This document shows, piece after piece, positions 1 to 5,217 of a stretch of DNA of 5,217 nt. Each line of letters starts with the position of its first letter. The stretch's first letter is position 1. Source of the stretch: Balneolales bacterium (lineage in GTDB: Bacteria > Bacteroidota > Rhodothermia > Balneolales > Natronogracilivirgulaceae). The translations under genes and the position numbers were made by a program. The notes beneath the pieces are model-generated. The model saw nothing but the letters and a program-made list of their open reading frames with translations. It did not search any database and had not been told where the DNA came from. The stretch lies in the NCBI GenBank assembly GCA_007133995.1, contig SLLP01000039.1, positions 1-5,217 of the forward strand, read 5' to 3'.

Positions 1-249
1 CCGCTCCGGTTCGCCGGTGTAAGGGTGAAAAGGTGAGGTAAGAGCTCACCGCCCGTGCTGGTAACAGCGCGGGGCACGGTAAACCCCGCGGGGTGCAAGG
101 CCAAGTAAGGCAGTGTGTCGTCCGCCACTATACTGCCGGGTAGGCCGCTTGATCTCATCAGCAATGGTGAGACCAGACAAATGGTTACCGGCCCATTCCG
201 CTTCGGCGGGACAGGTTACAGAATTCGGCTTACAGGCAATCCTGCTCCA
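1..249 (+). ncRNA. rnpB: RNase P RNA, class A, 3' portion (5' end outside window)
   Basis: This is the catalytic RNA of RNase P, which removes 5' leaders from precursor tRNAs. The sequence follows the 3' two-thirds of the bacterial class A molecule in order. There is a GGTGAG/CTCACC hairpin (32-37 with 45-50) enclosing GTAAGA, then the GCTGGTAACAGC hairpin (P13 position) and a GCGGGG/CCCCGC hairpin (69-74 with 84-89, P14 position). Next come the conserved GCAAGGCCAAGTAAGG (about 95-110), the GGGTAGGCCGCTTGA block (138-152) whose GGT (139-141) matches the L15 site that pairs with the tRNA 3' CCA, a CCGC-TTCG-GCGG hairpin (198-209), and the terminal ACAGAATTCGGCTTA (218-232). The 3' end at about 249 is an estimate: the last bases should form P1 with the missing 5' end. 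No clear intrinsic terminator follows, only a T-rich stretch. The RNA converges with smpB. Confidence 0.95.
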
Positions 250-269
250 TTATTTTTCTGTTTCTTGTT

Positions 270-758
270 TCAGAACCCACCCATTTTGGCTTTTTTAAGC
301 TCCCGGTCGAGATCGCGCTTTTCATCCTTGGCCGCAATGCTGGCGCGTTTGTCGTATTTCTTTTTCCCTTTGGCCAGACCCAGCTCCATTTTTGCCAGTC
401 CCCGAGTGAAATAAAGTTTAAGCGGCACAAGGGTTACCCCTTTTTGAGCAACCGCCCGGTCGATCTTGCGGATTTCGTCACGTTTCAACAGTAGTTTACG
501 CTCCCTGCGCGGGTCGTGGTTGTTATACGATCCCTGTTCAAACGGTTTGATGTAAAAATCTTTAAGCCAAACCTCACCGGATTTCATATAGGCAAAAGCA
601 TCACCAAAACTGGCATTACCCCGGCGCAGTGACTTTACCTCGGTGCCGGTAAGCACGATGCCAACCTCGAAGGAGTCTTCGATGGTAAATTCATGGCGTG
701 CTTTCCTGTTGTTTATGGATGGTGTGCCGGGTTTCTCGTTTTTTTTCTTTGATACCAC
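270..758 (-). CDS. smpB: SsrA (tmRNA)-binding protein SmpB
   Basis: SmpB binds tmRNA and brings it to ribosomes stalled on broken mRNAs, starting trans-translation in the cytoplasm. The product is 162 aa from the chosen start, within the usual size of about 150-165 aa. Family motifs are plain: NRKARHEF (17-24), GIVLTGTEVKSLR (33-45), an acidic/aromatic barrel region with WLKDFYI, then GKKKYDKR (131-138) leading into the basic C-terminal tail that enters the decoding channel. The tail ends KKAKMGGF. The start is uncertain because no ATG lies in frame. GTG at 758 gives the family's normal N-terminus. An in-frame TTG at 827 would add 23 residues, but it sits inside a promoter-like TATATTTG and the added residues do not resemble SmpB. 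Neither start has a Shine-Dalgarno. The gene follows the lipoprotein gene by 89 bases and faces rnpB tail to tail. Confidence 0.95.
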   Translation of the reverse strand: MVSKKKNEKPGTPSINNRKARHEFTIEDSFEVGIVLTGTEVKSLRRGNASFGDAFAYMKSGEVWLKDFYIKPFEQGSYNNHDPRRERKLLLKRDEIRKIDRAVAQKGVTLVPLKLYFTRGLAKMELGLAKGKKKYDKRASIAAKDEKRDLDRELKKAKMGGF

Positions 759-824
759 GGGTTGTATGAAAGCTTGTTGGATGATATGGCTGGAATGGTC
801 CAGTCTGGATAGCGCAATCGTAAG

Positions 825-832
825 CAAATATA
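825..832 (-). promoter_or_regulatory. Possible -7 element (TATATTTG) upstream of smpB
   Basis: Read on the minus strand, TATATTTG exactly matches the TAnnTTTG -7 consensus used by primary sigma factors of Bacteroidota and relatives. It lies 66 bases before the GTG proposed as the smpB start, in the 89-base gap after the lipoprotein gene. Just upstream, 834-846 is a small inverted repeat (CCAAA-TAC-TTTGG). No matching TTTG was seen at the expected -33 spacing, so this is a suggestion only. If real, smpB has its own promoter. Confidence 0.3.
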
Positions 833-847
833 GCCAAATACTTTGGT

Positions 848-1279
848 TTAATCAGCGATGCCCTCCGGAATATCGCGTCCCATCTGATCGTATATCCCCT
901 CGATCAGTTCGATATGAGTACGGGCCTGAGTGTTATCCGGGTCCAGCTGCACCACCCGGCGATAATGCCTCAGCGCATCGGACATTCGGGAAGCCATACC
1001 CAGGTGATCGGCTTCGTGCGTCAGGTAGTTGCCATACGCCAGATGGACCTGAACCCGCAATTGCGTAATACTTTCAGCGTCTTGATCCGAATCTGCCACG
1101 GTAGCCGCTGCATCAAGCCGCTCAAATGCGGCTTCAAATTCATTCTGTTCCAAATGCCGGGTTATCGCAGATTCGAGGGACTCATCGGTTTGAGGCTCGG
1201 AACATGAAATGAGTACGAGTGGAAAATAGAACAGGAAAATCAGAGTCATAGTCTGGCGGTGTGAGCGTATGATTTTCAT
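848..1279 (-). CDS. Small TPR-like lipoprotein of unknown function
   Basis: This 143-aa protein has a type II (lipoprotein) signal: a basic start with KIIRSHR, a hydrophobic stretch at about 11-25 (TMTLIFLFYFPLVLIS) and a lipobox LISC with Cys26. The residue after Cys is Ser, so by the E. coli Lol rule an outer-membrane location is plausible. The mature part is alpha-helical and acidic. A TPR-like helix pair covers about 75-123 and ends in DALRHYRRVVQLDPDNTQAR, which closely resembles the second helix and loop of a tetratricopeptide repeat. An earlier helical pair at 35-60 (LEQNEFEAAFERLDAA) may be a degenerate repeat. ATG at 1279 is chosen because it supplies the basic n-region; ATG at 1249 (Met11) is a possible alternative. 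No Shine-Dalgarno is visible. It lies between the M50 protease gene (94-base gap) and smpB on the same strand. Its specific role is not recognised. Confidence 0.8.
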   Translation of the reverse strand: MKIIRSHRQTMTLIFLFYFPLVLISCSEPQTDESLESAITRHLEQNEFEAAFERLDAAATVADSDQDAESITQLRVQVHLAYGNYLTHEADHLGMASRMSDALRHYRRVVQLDPDNTQARTHIELIEGIYDQMGRDIPEGIAD

Positions 1280-1373
1280 ATCGGATATGATGAGTGAATG
1301 AATGGGTTACAGGTATTGTGAACGGGCACCAACTCGCCGGGTTCGGCAAAGGCCGACATCACACAGAGAATGA

Positions 1374-2561
1374 TCAGGTAAAATAGATCGGATTGGGACT
1401 GATGCAGAGAAAAAAGACAATCATGCAAAACCATCCGATAATTTTTCTGCCGGGTGTCAGTGGTTCTTCAAACGGAACAGGGGGATGTTCTATTTTGACC
1501 AGAAACACAATAAAAAGCGCCCAGAAAATCCAGATGGTGAATCCGGAGAAGATGGTCGGATCGAACAGAATCAGGAGAATCACATCCATCAATAATACGA
1601 AAATCCAGCCGGCGAACGTCCATCTTGCTTCCGCGCGAAAACCGCGTGAGATGAGTGCCAGGGCAATGACCGCCCAGATAAGCCAGGAAGTGAGAATAAG
1701 CGGGACATTCTGACCCTCAAGGAAGGTCTGGATAAGAGGAATGGCGCCCAGGCCGGCAAGTGTCATCACGATAAGAAAGAAACACCTGGCGGCCATCCGG
1801 TGCCTTCGGTAGCCTATCAGGGTGTACAGAATGTGACCACCGTCAAGTTGTCCGACCGGCAGCAGATTGAGCGCCGTGAAGAACAGCGCGAGCCACCCCG
1901 CAAACAGAAAAGGATAGTGGTAGAGCTCCCACATGGGAGGCACATCATCAAAAAAGGATGCGATCAGAGAGAAAAGGAGGGTATTGCCCAGCACCATGAC
2001 ATCGGGTTCTCTGTTGCCGGTGTCGGATATGGGTTCGTCGGGGAAGGTTCCGTGTTTTTCAATGTATTCGTTGAGCAGTTCGTGACCGGCGAAATTTTGC
2101 ATATAATCCGGCTCGGGGAGGGTTGCAAAACCGTAGAGCAGAATCAGCAGCGCCACAATGAAGCCGGCGATCGGACCAGAAGCGCCGACATCGAACATTT
2201 GGCGGCTGTAGAGGATCTGGCTGCGGATGCGGATGACTGCACCGAGGGTGCCGATGGGAGATATGGGCAGGGGAATGAAGTATGGGAGGGAGGTGCTGAT
2301 GCGGTGGCGAACAGCGGCGAAGTAGTGCCCGAATTCATGTGTGGCCAGAAAACCAAGGAGCAGAGTGGCAAAAAGGACTCCTTCCCAGATCACCATATCC
2401 ATGTAAAAATGAAATCCCTCTGCGGAAAAAAGGACGAAGTCTTCATGTATTCCGGCAGTGTGGCCGACGAAGAGCGCACCGGTAAGCGAAACCGAGATGA
2501 ACGTCAGCACAAACAGAAGGGAATGGCGGAATATGATGCGTTTGCTGAGATCCTGGTTCAA
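1374..2561 (-). CDS. M50-family (site-2 protease-like) membrane zinc metalloprotease
   Basis: This is a polytopic intramembrane protease of 395 aa. The zinc motif HEFGH lies at 75-79 (His75 and His79 ligands, Glu76 catalytic base). GASGPIAGF follows at 126-134, and NLLPVGQLDGGH at 232-243 supplies the third ligand, Asp240, as in site-2 proteases. Hydrophobic helices flank these motifs: about 11-31, 57-74, 128-148, 215-235, 258-280, 288-304, 315-333, 341-355 and 376-388. A soluble loop of about 60 residues (150-210) separates the two active-site halves, and no PDZ domain is evident. The start is TTG at 2561. A perfect AGGAGG lies 7 bases upstream, and the TTG overlaps the deiminase stop as TTGA. 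The frame runs open upstream to an ATG at 2624, but that reading lies wholly inside the deiminase gene and adds a non-membrane, arginine-rich tail. Substrates cannot be told from sequence; the family cuts membrane-bound anti-sigma factors, signal peptides or other single-span proteins. Confidence 0.92.
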   Translation of the reverse strand: MNQDLSKRIIFRHSLLFVLTFISVSLTGALFVGHTAGIHEDFVLFSAEGFHFYMDMVIWEGVLFATLLLGFLATHEFGHYFAAVRHRISTSLPYFIPLPISPIGTLGAVIRIRSQILYSRQMFDVGASGPIAGFIVALLILLYGFATLPEPDYMQNFAGHELLNEYIEKHGTFPDEPISDTGNREPDVMVLGNTLLFSLIASFFDDVPPMWELYHYPFLFAGWLALFFTALNLLPVGQLDGGHILYTLIGYRRHRMAARCFFLIVMTLAGLGAIPLIQTFLEGQNVPLILTSWLIWAVIALALISRGFRAEARWTFAGWIFVLLMDVILLILFDPTIFSGFTIWIFWALFIVFLVKIEHPPVPFEEPLTPGRKIIGWFCMIVFFLCISPNPIYFT

Positions 2562-3796
2562 TGCAGTTCCTCCTGGCGAATGATGGGCAATGTCATGCAG
2601 CGTGCGCCGCCGCGGCCGCGGCACAATTCGTTACCCTGAAAAGCGATGGCAAGTTTTTTCCCCGGTTCGCACTGAAACGGCTTGTCTTGCCACTGCCGGA
2701 GGAACTCTTTTTGGTGAATGACTTCGTATCCGTGCAGTGCAAGCTGGTTGAACGTCTCCGTATTCCGTTCATAGCCGACGATAATACCGGGGGCAAGCGC
2801 GAACACATTGGCCCCGTCGGTCCACTGTTCACGATATTGGTTTATTGGATCCATGCCGCCGCACTGTATAAAGGTCAGCTGACGATTCAGCAGCTGCTCC
2901 AGTGTTCGCTTGAGTGACTGGCCGCGGGTTACGGCAATCTGTCCGTCATCCTGCTGTGTAAAAACCGATATGTTGTTCGTGCGGTCGATGATGGCCGGCG
3001 GAAAGGCAATGCACTCATCCGGGCTGGCAAAGGTGAATATGGTATCCAGGTGCATCGATGCACGCTTTTTGGGTAAATCCACTGCCAATACGTGCTTTAT
3101 GCGGTGCTTCAGAAGCTTCTCGGCAATACCCATAAATCCGCTGAATGTGGTGCGCTCACTGATGCCGACGAGCACGATTTCAGGTGATACCACCAGTATG
3201 TCACCGCCTTCGACGCTGTCCTGCTCACCTATGTGGATAATGTTTTCTTTAAGAGAGGAGAAGAGGGGATGAAACCGCGCGATGGTCTCCATAAGCAGAA
3301 ATTCGCGAACCCTCGCAGGTTTTGCCGCACGGGACAGGATGATGCACTCGGTAACCACAGCGGCCAGGTCGCGGGTGAACAGGAGGTTCGGGGCCGGATC
3401 GATCGTGAAATGTGGAAGCTGCTTCGTGGTGCCGGTAACGATGAATTCCAGCAATGTTGCGGGCTCAAATTCGATTAGTTGCCGGCGCAGATACCGGATG
3501 CTGGTTTCCGGAAGGGAGCGGATCAACTCATCGGTGAAAAAAATACGGGCCTCCTCCTGATCAAGCGTCTGCAGGGCCAGATCGCAGATTTCAAAAACAC
3601 GATCGGGTTGTGGCATCACTTTCGAAAAAATCTGGAGCATGCGCAGATGCTCTTCGCGTGCATCGGTCTCGAAGATGATGTCATCGAACAACAGCTGCTC
3701 CCGGTGCTGTGGATTTACCAGGGACACCTCTCTTCCGGGTGTGTGGACAATCACCGCTTCAAGCGTTCCGGTTTCGGAGTAAACTTGCAGGTTCAT
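2558..3796 (-). CDS. arcA: Arginine deiminase
   Basis: Arginine deiminase hydrolyses L-arginine to L-citrulline and ammonia in the cytoplasm, the first step of the ADI pathway. The product is 412 aa, full length for the family (about 405-420). The start (SETGTLEAVIVHTPGRE, 7-23) is the usual first strand and loop of the five-bladed fold. Active-site residues are all present: Asp143 in LFTRD (139-143), Glu196 in EGGD (196-199), His249 and Asp251 in MHLDTIFT (248-255), and nucleophile Cys400 in CRGRGGARCMTLP (392-404). Arg399 precedes the Cys, as in Mycoplasma-type enzymes, where the Pseudomonas enzyme has His. The family's helical insertion (about 75-125) is also there, which separates it from the shorter dimethylargininases. 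ATG at 3796 fits the family N-terminus; no Shine-Dalgarno precedes it. The gene is first of an apparent operon with the M50 protease. No ornithine transcarbamylase, carbamate kinase or antiporter gene is nearby, so its role may be nitrogen release or arginine turnover rather than ATP-yielding fermentation. Confidence 0.95.
   Translation of the reverse strand: MNLQVYSETGTLEAVIVHTPGREVSLVNPQHREQLLFDDIIFETDAREEHLRMLQIFSKVMPQPDRVFEICDLALQTLDQEEARIFFTDELIRSLPETSIRYLRRQLIEFEPATLLEFIVTGTTKQLPHFTIDPAPNLLFTRDLAAVVTECIILSRAAKPARVREFLLMETIARFHPLFSSLKENIIHIGEQDSVEGGDILVVSPEIVLVGISERTTFSGFMGIAEKLLKHRIKHVLAVDLPKKRASMHLDTIFTFASPDECIAFPPAIIDRTNNISVFTQQDDGQIAVTRGQSLKRTLEQLLNRQLTFIQCGGMDPINQYREQWTDGANVFALAPGIIVGYERNTETFNQLALHGYEVIHQKEFLRQWQDKPFQCEPGKKLAIAFQGNELCRGRGGARCMTLPIIRQEELH
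2569..2574 (-). promoter_or_regulatory. Shine-Dalgarno site (AGGAGG) that fixes the protease start
   Basis: On the minus strand a full AGGAGG sits 7 bases before the TTG at 2561 and within the last codons of the deiminase gene. It is the only strong ribosome binding site found at a gene start in this window. It decides the TTG start over the upstream ATG at 2624 and supports translational coupling through the four-base stop/start overlap. Confidence 0.85.
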
Positions 3797-3828
3797 ATTA
3801 AGTAGGTCGGGTCTGTCTTTTCTGCTGA

Positions 3829-3859
3829 CAAAAGTTGAAATTCACTGTTGCAAATCAAA
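3829..3859 (-). promoter_or_regulatory. Weak candidate promoter of the deiminase-protease operon
   Basis: On the minus strand a TTTG (3856-3859) is followed after 19 bases by AACTTTTG (3829-3836). This resembles the Bacteroidota -33 TTTG / -7 TAnnTTTG arrangement except that the T of TA is replaced by A. It would give a leader of roughly 25-30 bases before the ATG at 3796. One key base is off and the words are common in AT-rich DNA, so confidence is low. Confidence 0.25.
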
Positions 3860-4007
3860 CAGGTTATCAGGTAGTTAATGTTTTTCAGAGATCTTCAGGT
3901 TCTGTAATCGGCAGAAAGAGAGAGAATGACAAAGGTAACGGGTGCAGTTGTAACCTCAAAATGAAATTAAACGATTCTGCAAACCGGGATGTTACTTAAT
4001 TACCGCT

Positions 4008-4051
4008 AAACATCCACCTGCGTTGAGCGAAACATCCACCTGCGTTGAACG
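4008..4051 (+). repeat. 22-bp tandem direct repeat, two copies
   Basis: Two adjacent 22-base units, 4008-4029 and 4030-4051, are identical except for one base (G versus A near the end). The shared core is AACATCCACCTGCGTTGA. No third copy flanks them. They lie about 120 bases upstream of the SirB1-family start and 210 bases upstream of the deiminase start. They could be a doubled regulator-binding site (22 bp is about two helical turns) or a product of replication slippage. Confidence 0.9.
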
Positions 4052-4168
4052 ATGCAATCGCGGGTGAGTTATTTCCCCATAATTGCTTCTTCCGGGCACG
4101 CAATTTCAGATTGATTGCAATAGCGCCATCAGGAATGGTAAGCAGACAGACATAACACACTGAACGCT

Positions 4169-5065
4169 ATGGCATTGTCATCGACATACGATCAAACCGG
4201 TTCGGGTTCGGTAAGCAAAAAAGAGATTTGGGCTTTGCTCGCCCTGATGGACGATCCCGATTCGTTTGTGCGGGAGAAAGTGGATGAACGTCTCTCGGAA
4301 CTTGATGAGAACAATGTGCCATTACTGGATGAAATAAGGGAGAAGGTGGACGACCCGATGCAGCGTTCCAGGCTCACGGAACTGATCCACAATCTGACTT
4401 ATTCTTCATTCGAGCAGGAGTTTATTGAATATCTGGAGAGAGGGGTGCGGACCCCGGCCGACCTGGAGGAAGGTCAGTTGCTGCTTTGCCGACTGGATAA
4501 TCCGACTCTTCGCACAGATCTCTACCGGCGACAGCTCGACAAGATGGCGGCCCGCGTGGAACAGAAGTTGTACGGTGATTTGACATCAGAAGACAGAATG
4601 CAGGCTTTTGTATCGTTTTTTTTCGAGAGCGAGTATTTCAGAGGTGCTGAAAGCGATTATATGAATCCGGACAACTCCTTTCTGCATAAAGTTTTGCTGC
4701 GCCGGAGGGGGATCCCGATTTCATTGAGTATGGTCATGATGTTTGTGGCCCGCCGTCTGGACCTGCCCTTTTTTGGTGTGAATATGCCCATGCATTTTTT
4801 GCTCAAGTATGAAACGGGCAGGGAATCCACCCTGCTTGATCCATTTAACAGAGGGCGTGTGGTGAGCATCGACCAGTGCTCCTACTTTCTGCGAAATCAC
4901 GGCATCGATCCGCTTCCTGCTCATTTTGACAAGGCACCGGAACGGGATATTCTGTCGCGGTCTGTACGTAACCTCATCTACAGTTTTGAAGAACAGGAAA
5001 ACACCCAAAGGGTGGAAGAGCTGAAGCGCCTCCTGGGTTACATCATGCAGAGCAGCGCGACGTAA
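4169..5065 (+). CDS. SirB1 family protein (transglutaminase-like Transglut_core2 domain)
   Basis: The product is 298 aa with no signal peptide or membrane segment, so it is probably cytoplasmic. Residues about 20-75 (WALLALMDDPDSFVREKVDE onward) look like one or two HEAT-like helical repeats. From about 90 the SirB1 layout follows: the leader DLEEGQLLLCRLDNP (98-112), NPDNSFLHKVLLRRRGIPISLS (166-187), a long hydrophobic helix with ARRLDLP (194-200), PMHFLLKY (207-214) with His209, and LDPFNRG (223-229) with Asp224. The last two match the His and Asp positions of the transglutaminase fold. The Cys expected before the long helix is replaced by Ser (GIPISLS). As I recall, SirB1/YchA-type proteins also lack it, so cysteine catalysis is unlikely and a binding role is plausible. 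ATG at 4169 has no Shine-Dalgarno. The gene runs away from the deiminase and ends 16 bases before the stop of a convergent gene. The family's exact function is not established. Confidence 0.85.
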   Translation: MALSSTYDQTGSGSVSKKEIWALLALMDDPDSFVREKVDERLSELDENNVPLLDEIREKVDDPMQRSRLTELIHNLTYSSFEQEFIEYLERGVRTPADLEEGQLLLCRLDNPTLRTDLYRRQLDKMAARVEQKLYGDLTSEDRMQAFVSFFFESEYFRGAESDYMNPDNSFLHKVLLRRRGIPISLSMVMMFVARRLDLPFFGVNMPMHFLLKYETGRESTLLDPFNRGRVVSIDQCSYFLRNHGIDPLPAHFDKAPERDILSRSVRNLIYSFEEQENTQRVEELKRLLGYIMQSSAT

Positions 5066-5081
5066 AAATTGTGATGTGGTT

Positions 5082-5217
5082 TCAAGGGCGAATGGACGGG
5101 TCGAATGTCCTGGCCAGGGATGTGAATTTTTCCGCCTGCTCGCGGTTGCCATTTTTTCGATGGATCCGTGCGGCGATGATCAGCACCTCCGGATGTGTCG
5201 GTATCTGTTCCATCATC
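5082..5217 (-). CDS. C-terminal end of a TPR-type protein (partial, continues beyond the window)
   Basis: Reading leftward from the right edge, one frame stays open for 44 residues and stops with TGA at 5082-5084. The peptide includes HPEVLIIAARIHRKNGNREQ and AEKFTSLARTFDPSIRP, a good TPR-like pattern: small residues in helix A (AARIHRKNG), A-EK-F--LAR in helix B, then the typical FDP-x-I turn. The two Met codons at the edge are probably internal, as the fragment looks like the last repeat of a longer protein. The two other minus-strand frames read less protein-like here. The gene is convergent with the SirB1-family gene, leaving only 16 bases between the two stop codons and no visible terminator hairpin. 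Function beyond protein-protein interaction cannot be stated. Confidence 0.65.
   Translation of the reverse strand, partial: MMEQIPTHPEVLIIAARIHRKNGNREQAEKFTSLARTFDPSIRP

Larger units (their letters stand above)
3797..4168 (+). other. Divergent intergenic region between the deiminase and SirB1-family genes
   Basis: These 372 bases separate two divergently transcribed genes, so they should hold both promoters. No tRNA-like structure, intrinsic terminator or convincing small ORF was recognised. What can be seen is a 22-bp tandem repeat (4008-4051), a GGATGTT word (3987-3993) complementary to the start of each repeat copy, a 7-bp inverted repeat with one mismatch (AGGTAAC at 3933-3939 with GTAACCT at 3950-3956), and five GCAAT/ATTGC words between 4054 and 4121. 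No convincing -35/-10 pair was found for the rightward gene. Confidence 0.7.

Noticed and set aside
113..414. Plus-strand open frames of 61 and 99 aa at the left end
   Set aside because: They lie over the conserved RNase P RNA core and the 3' end of smpB on the opposite strand, and their peptides resemble no protein family.
1345..1358. TCGGC-AAAG-GCCGA hairpin between the protease and lipoprotein genes
   Set aside because: The stem has only five pairs and no T-run follows on either strand, so it cannot be supported as a terminator.
2562..2624. ATG at 2624 as the start of the M50 protease
   Set aside because: It would put 21 arginine- and histidine-rich residues before the first membrane helix, wholly inside the deiminase gene. 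The TTG at 2561 has an ideal Shine-Dalgarno and the stop/start overlap.
1800..2639. Long (279 aa) plus-strand open frame opposite the M50 protease
   Set aside because: It is antisense to a clearly recognised gene. Its composition (rich in E, R, G, Q) is what a reverse reading of a hydrophobic membrane protein tends to give, and no domain is visible.
4008..4051. Possible CRISPR array
   Set aside because: The two copies are directly adjacent with no spacer and there are only two, so this is a simple tandem repeat.
5109..5118. CCTGGCCAGG perfect palindrome
   Set aside because: It lies within the coding part of the partial TPR gene, has no loop and no following T-run. It is not a terminator and is probably a chance palindrome.
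4721..5152. Minus-strand 143-aa open frame across the end of the SirB1-family gene
   Set aside because: It is a shadow of the plus-strand gene, and its start lies inside the real partial TPR gene in another frame. The peptide looks random.

Overview
The window is a bacterial chromosomal segment of roughly even base composition. It carries five complete protein genes, the 3' part of a structured RNA gene, and the tail end of one more gene at the right edge. The RNA is a class A RNase P RNA, which argues against Bacilli. The arginine deiminase, the M50 protease, the scarcity of Shine-Dalgarno sites at most starts and one TAnnTTTG-like promoter element together suggest the Bacteroidota/Rhodothermota/Balneolota side of the bacteria. 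This placement is inferred from gene style; no diagnostic marker was seen.

Layout: positions 1 to about 249 (+) are the 3' part of rnpB. Facing it tail to tail, about 20 bases away, is smpB (-, 270-758, most likely from a GTG start). Upstream of smpB on the same strand come a small TPR-like lipoprotein gene (848-1279), a polytopic site-2-protease-like M50 metalloprotease (1374-2561, from a TTG start) and an arginine deiminase (2558-3796). The deiminase stop and the protease start overlap by four bases, and a perfect AGGAGG lies inside the end of the deiminase gene, so these two are almost certainly translationally coupled. A 372-base divergent intergenic region (3797-4168) holds a 22-bp tandem repeat, an upstream inverted repeat of part of it, and a cluster of GCAAT/ATTGC words. 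A SirB1-family (Transglut_core2) gene runs rightward (4169-5065). It converges with the 3' end of a TPR-type gene that enters from the right edge (5082-5217, -).

Functionally, rnpB (tRNA 5' maturation) and smpB (trans-translation ribosome rescue) are RNA housekeeping genes. The deiminase converts arginine to citrulline and ammonia, but no arcB, arcC or arcD is present here. The membrane protease coupled to it is the most unusual pairing in the window. I found no evidence of a mobile element, CRISPR array or defence system. The window looks like core genome with some interesting local arrangements.
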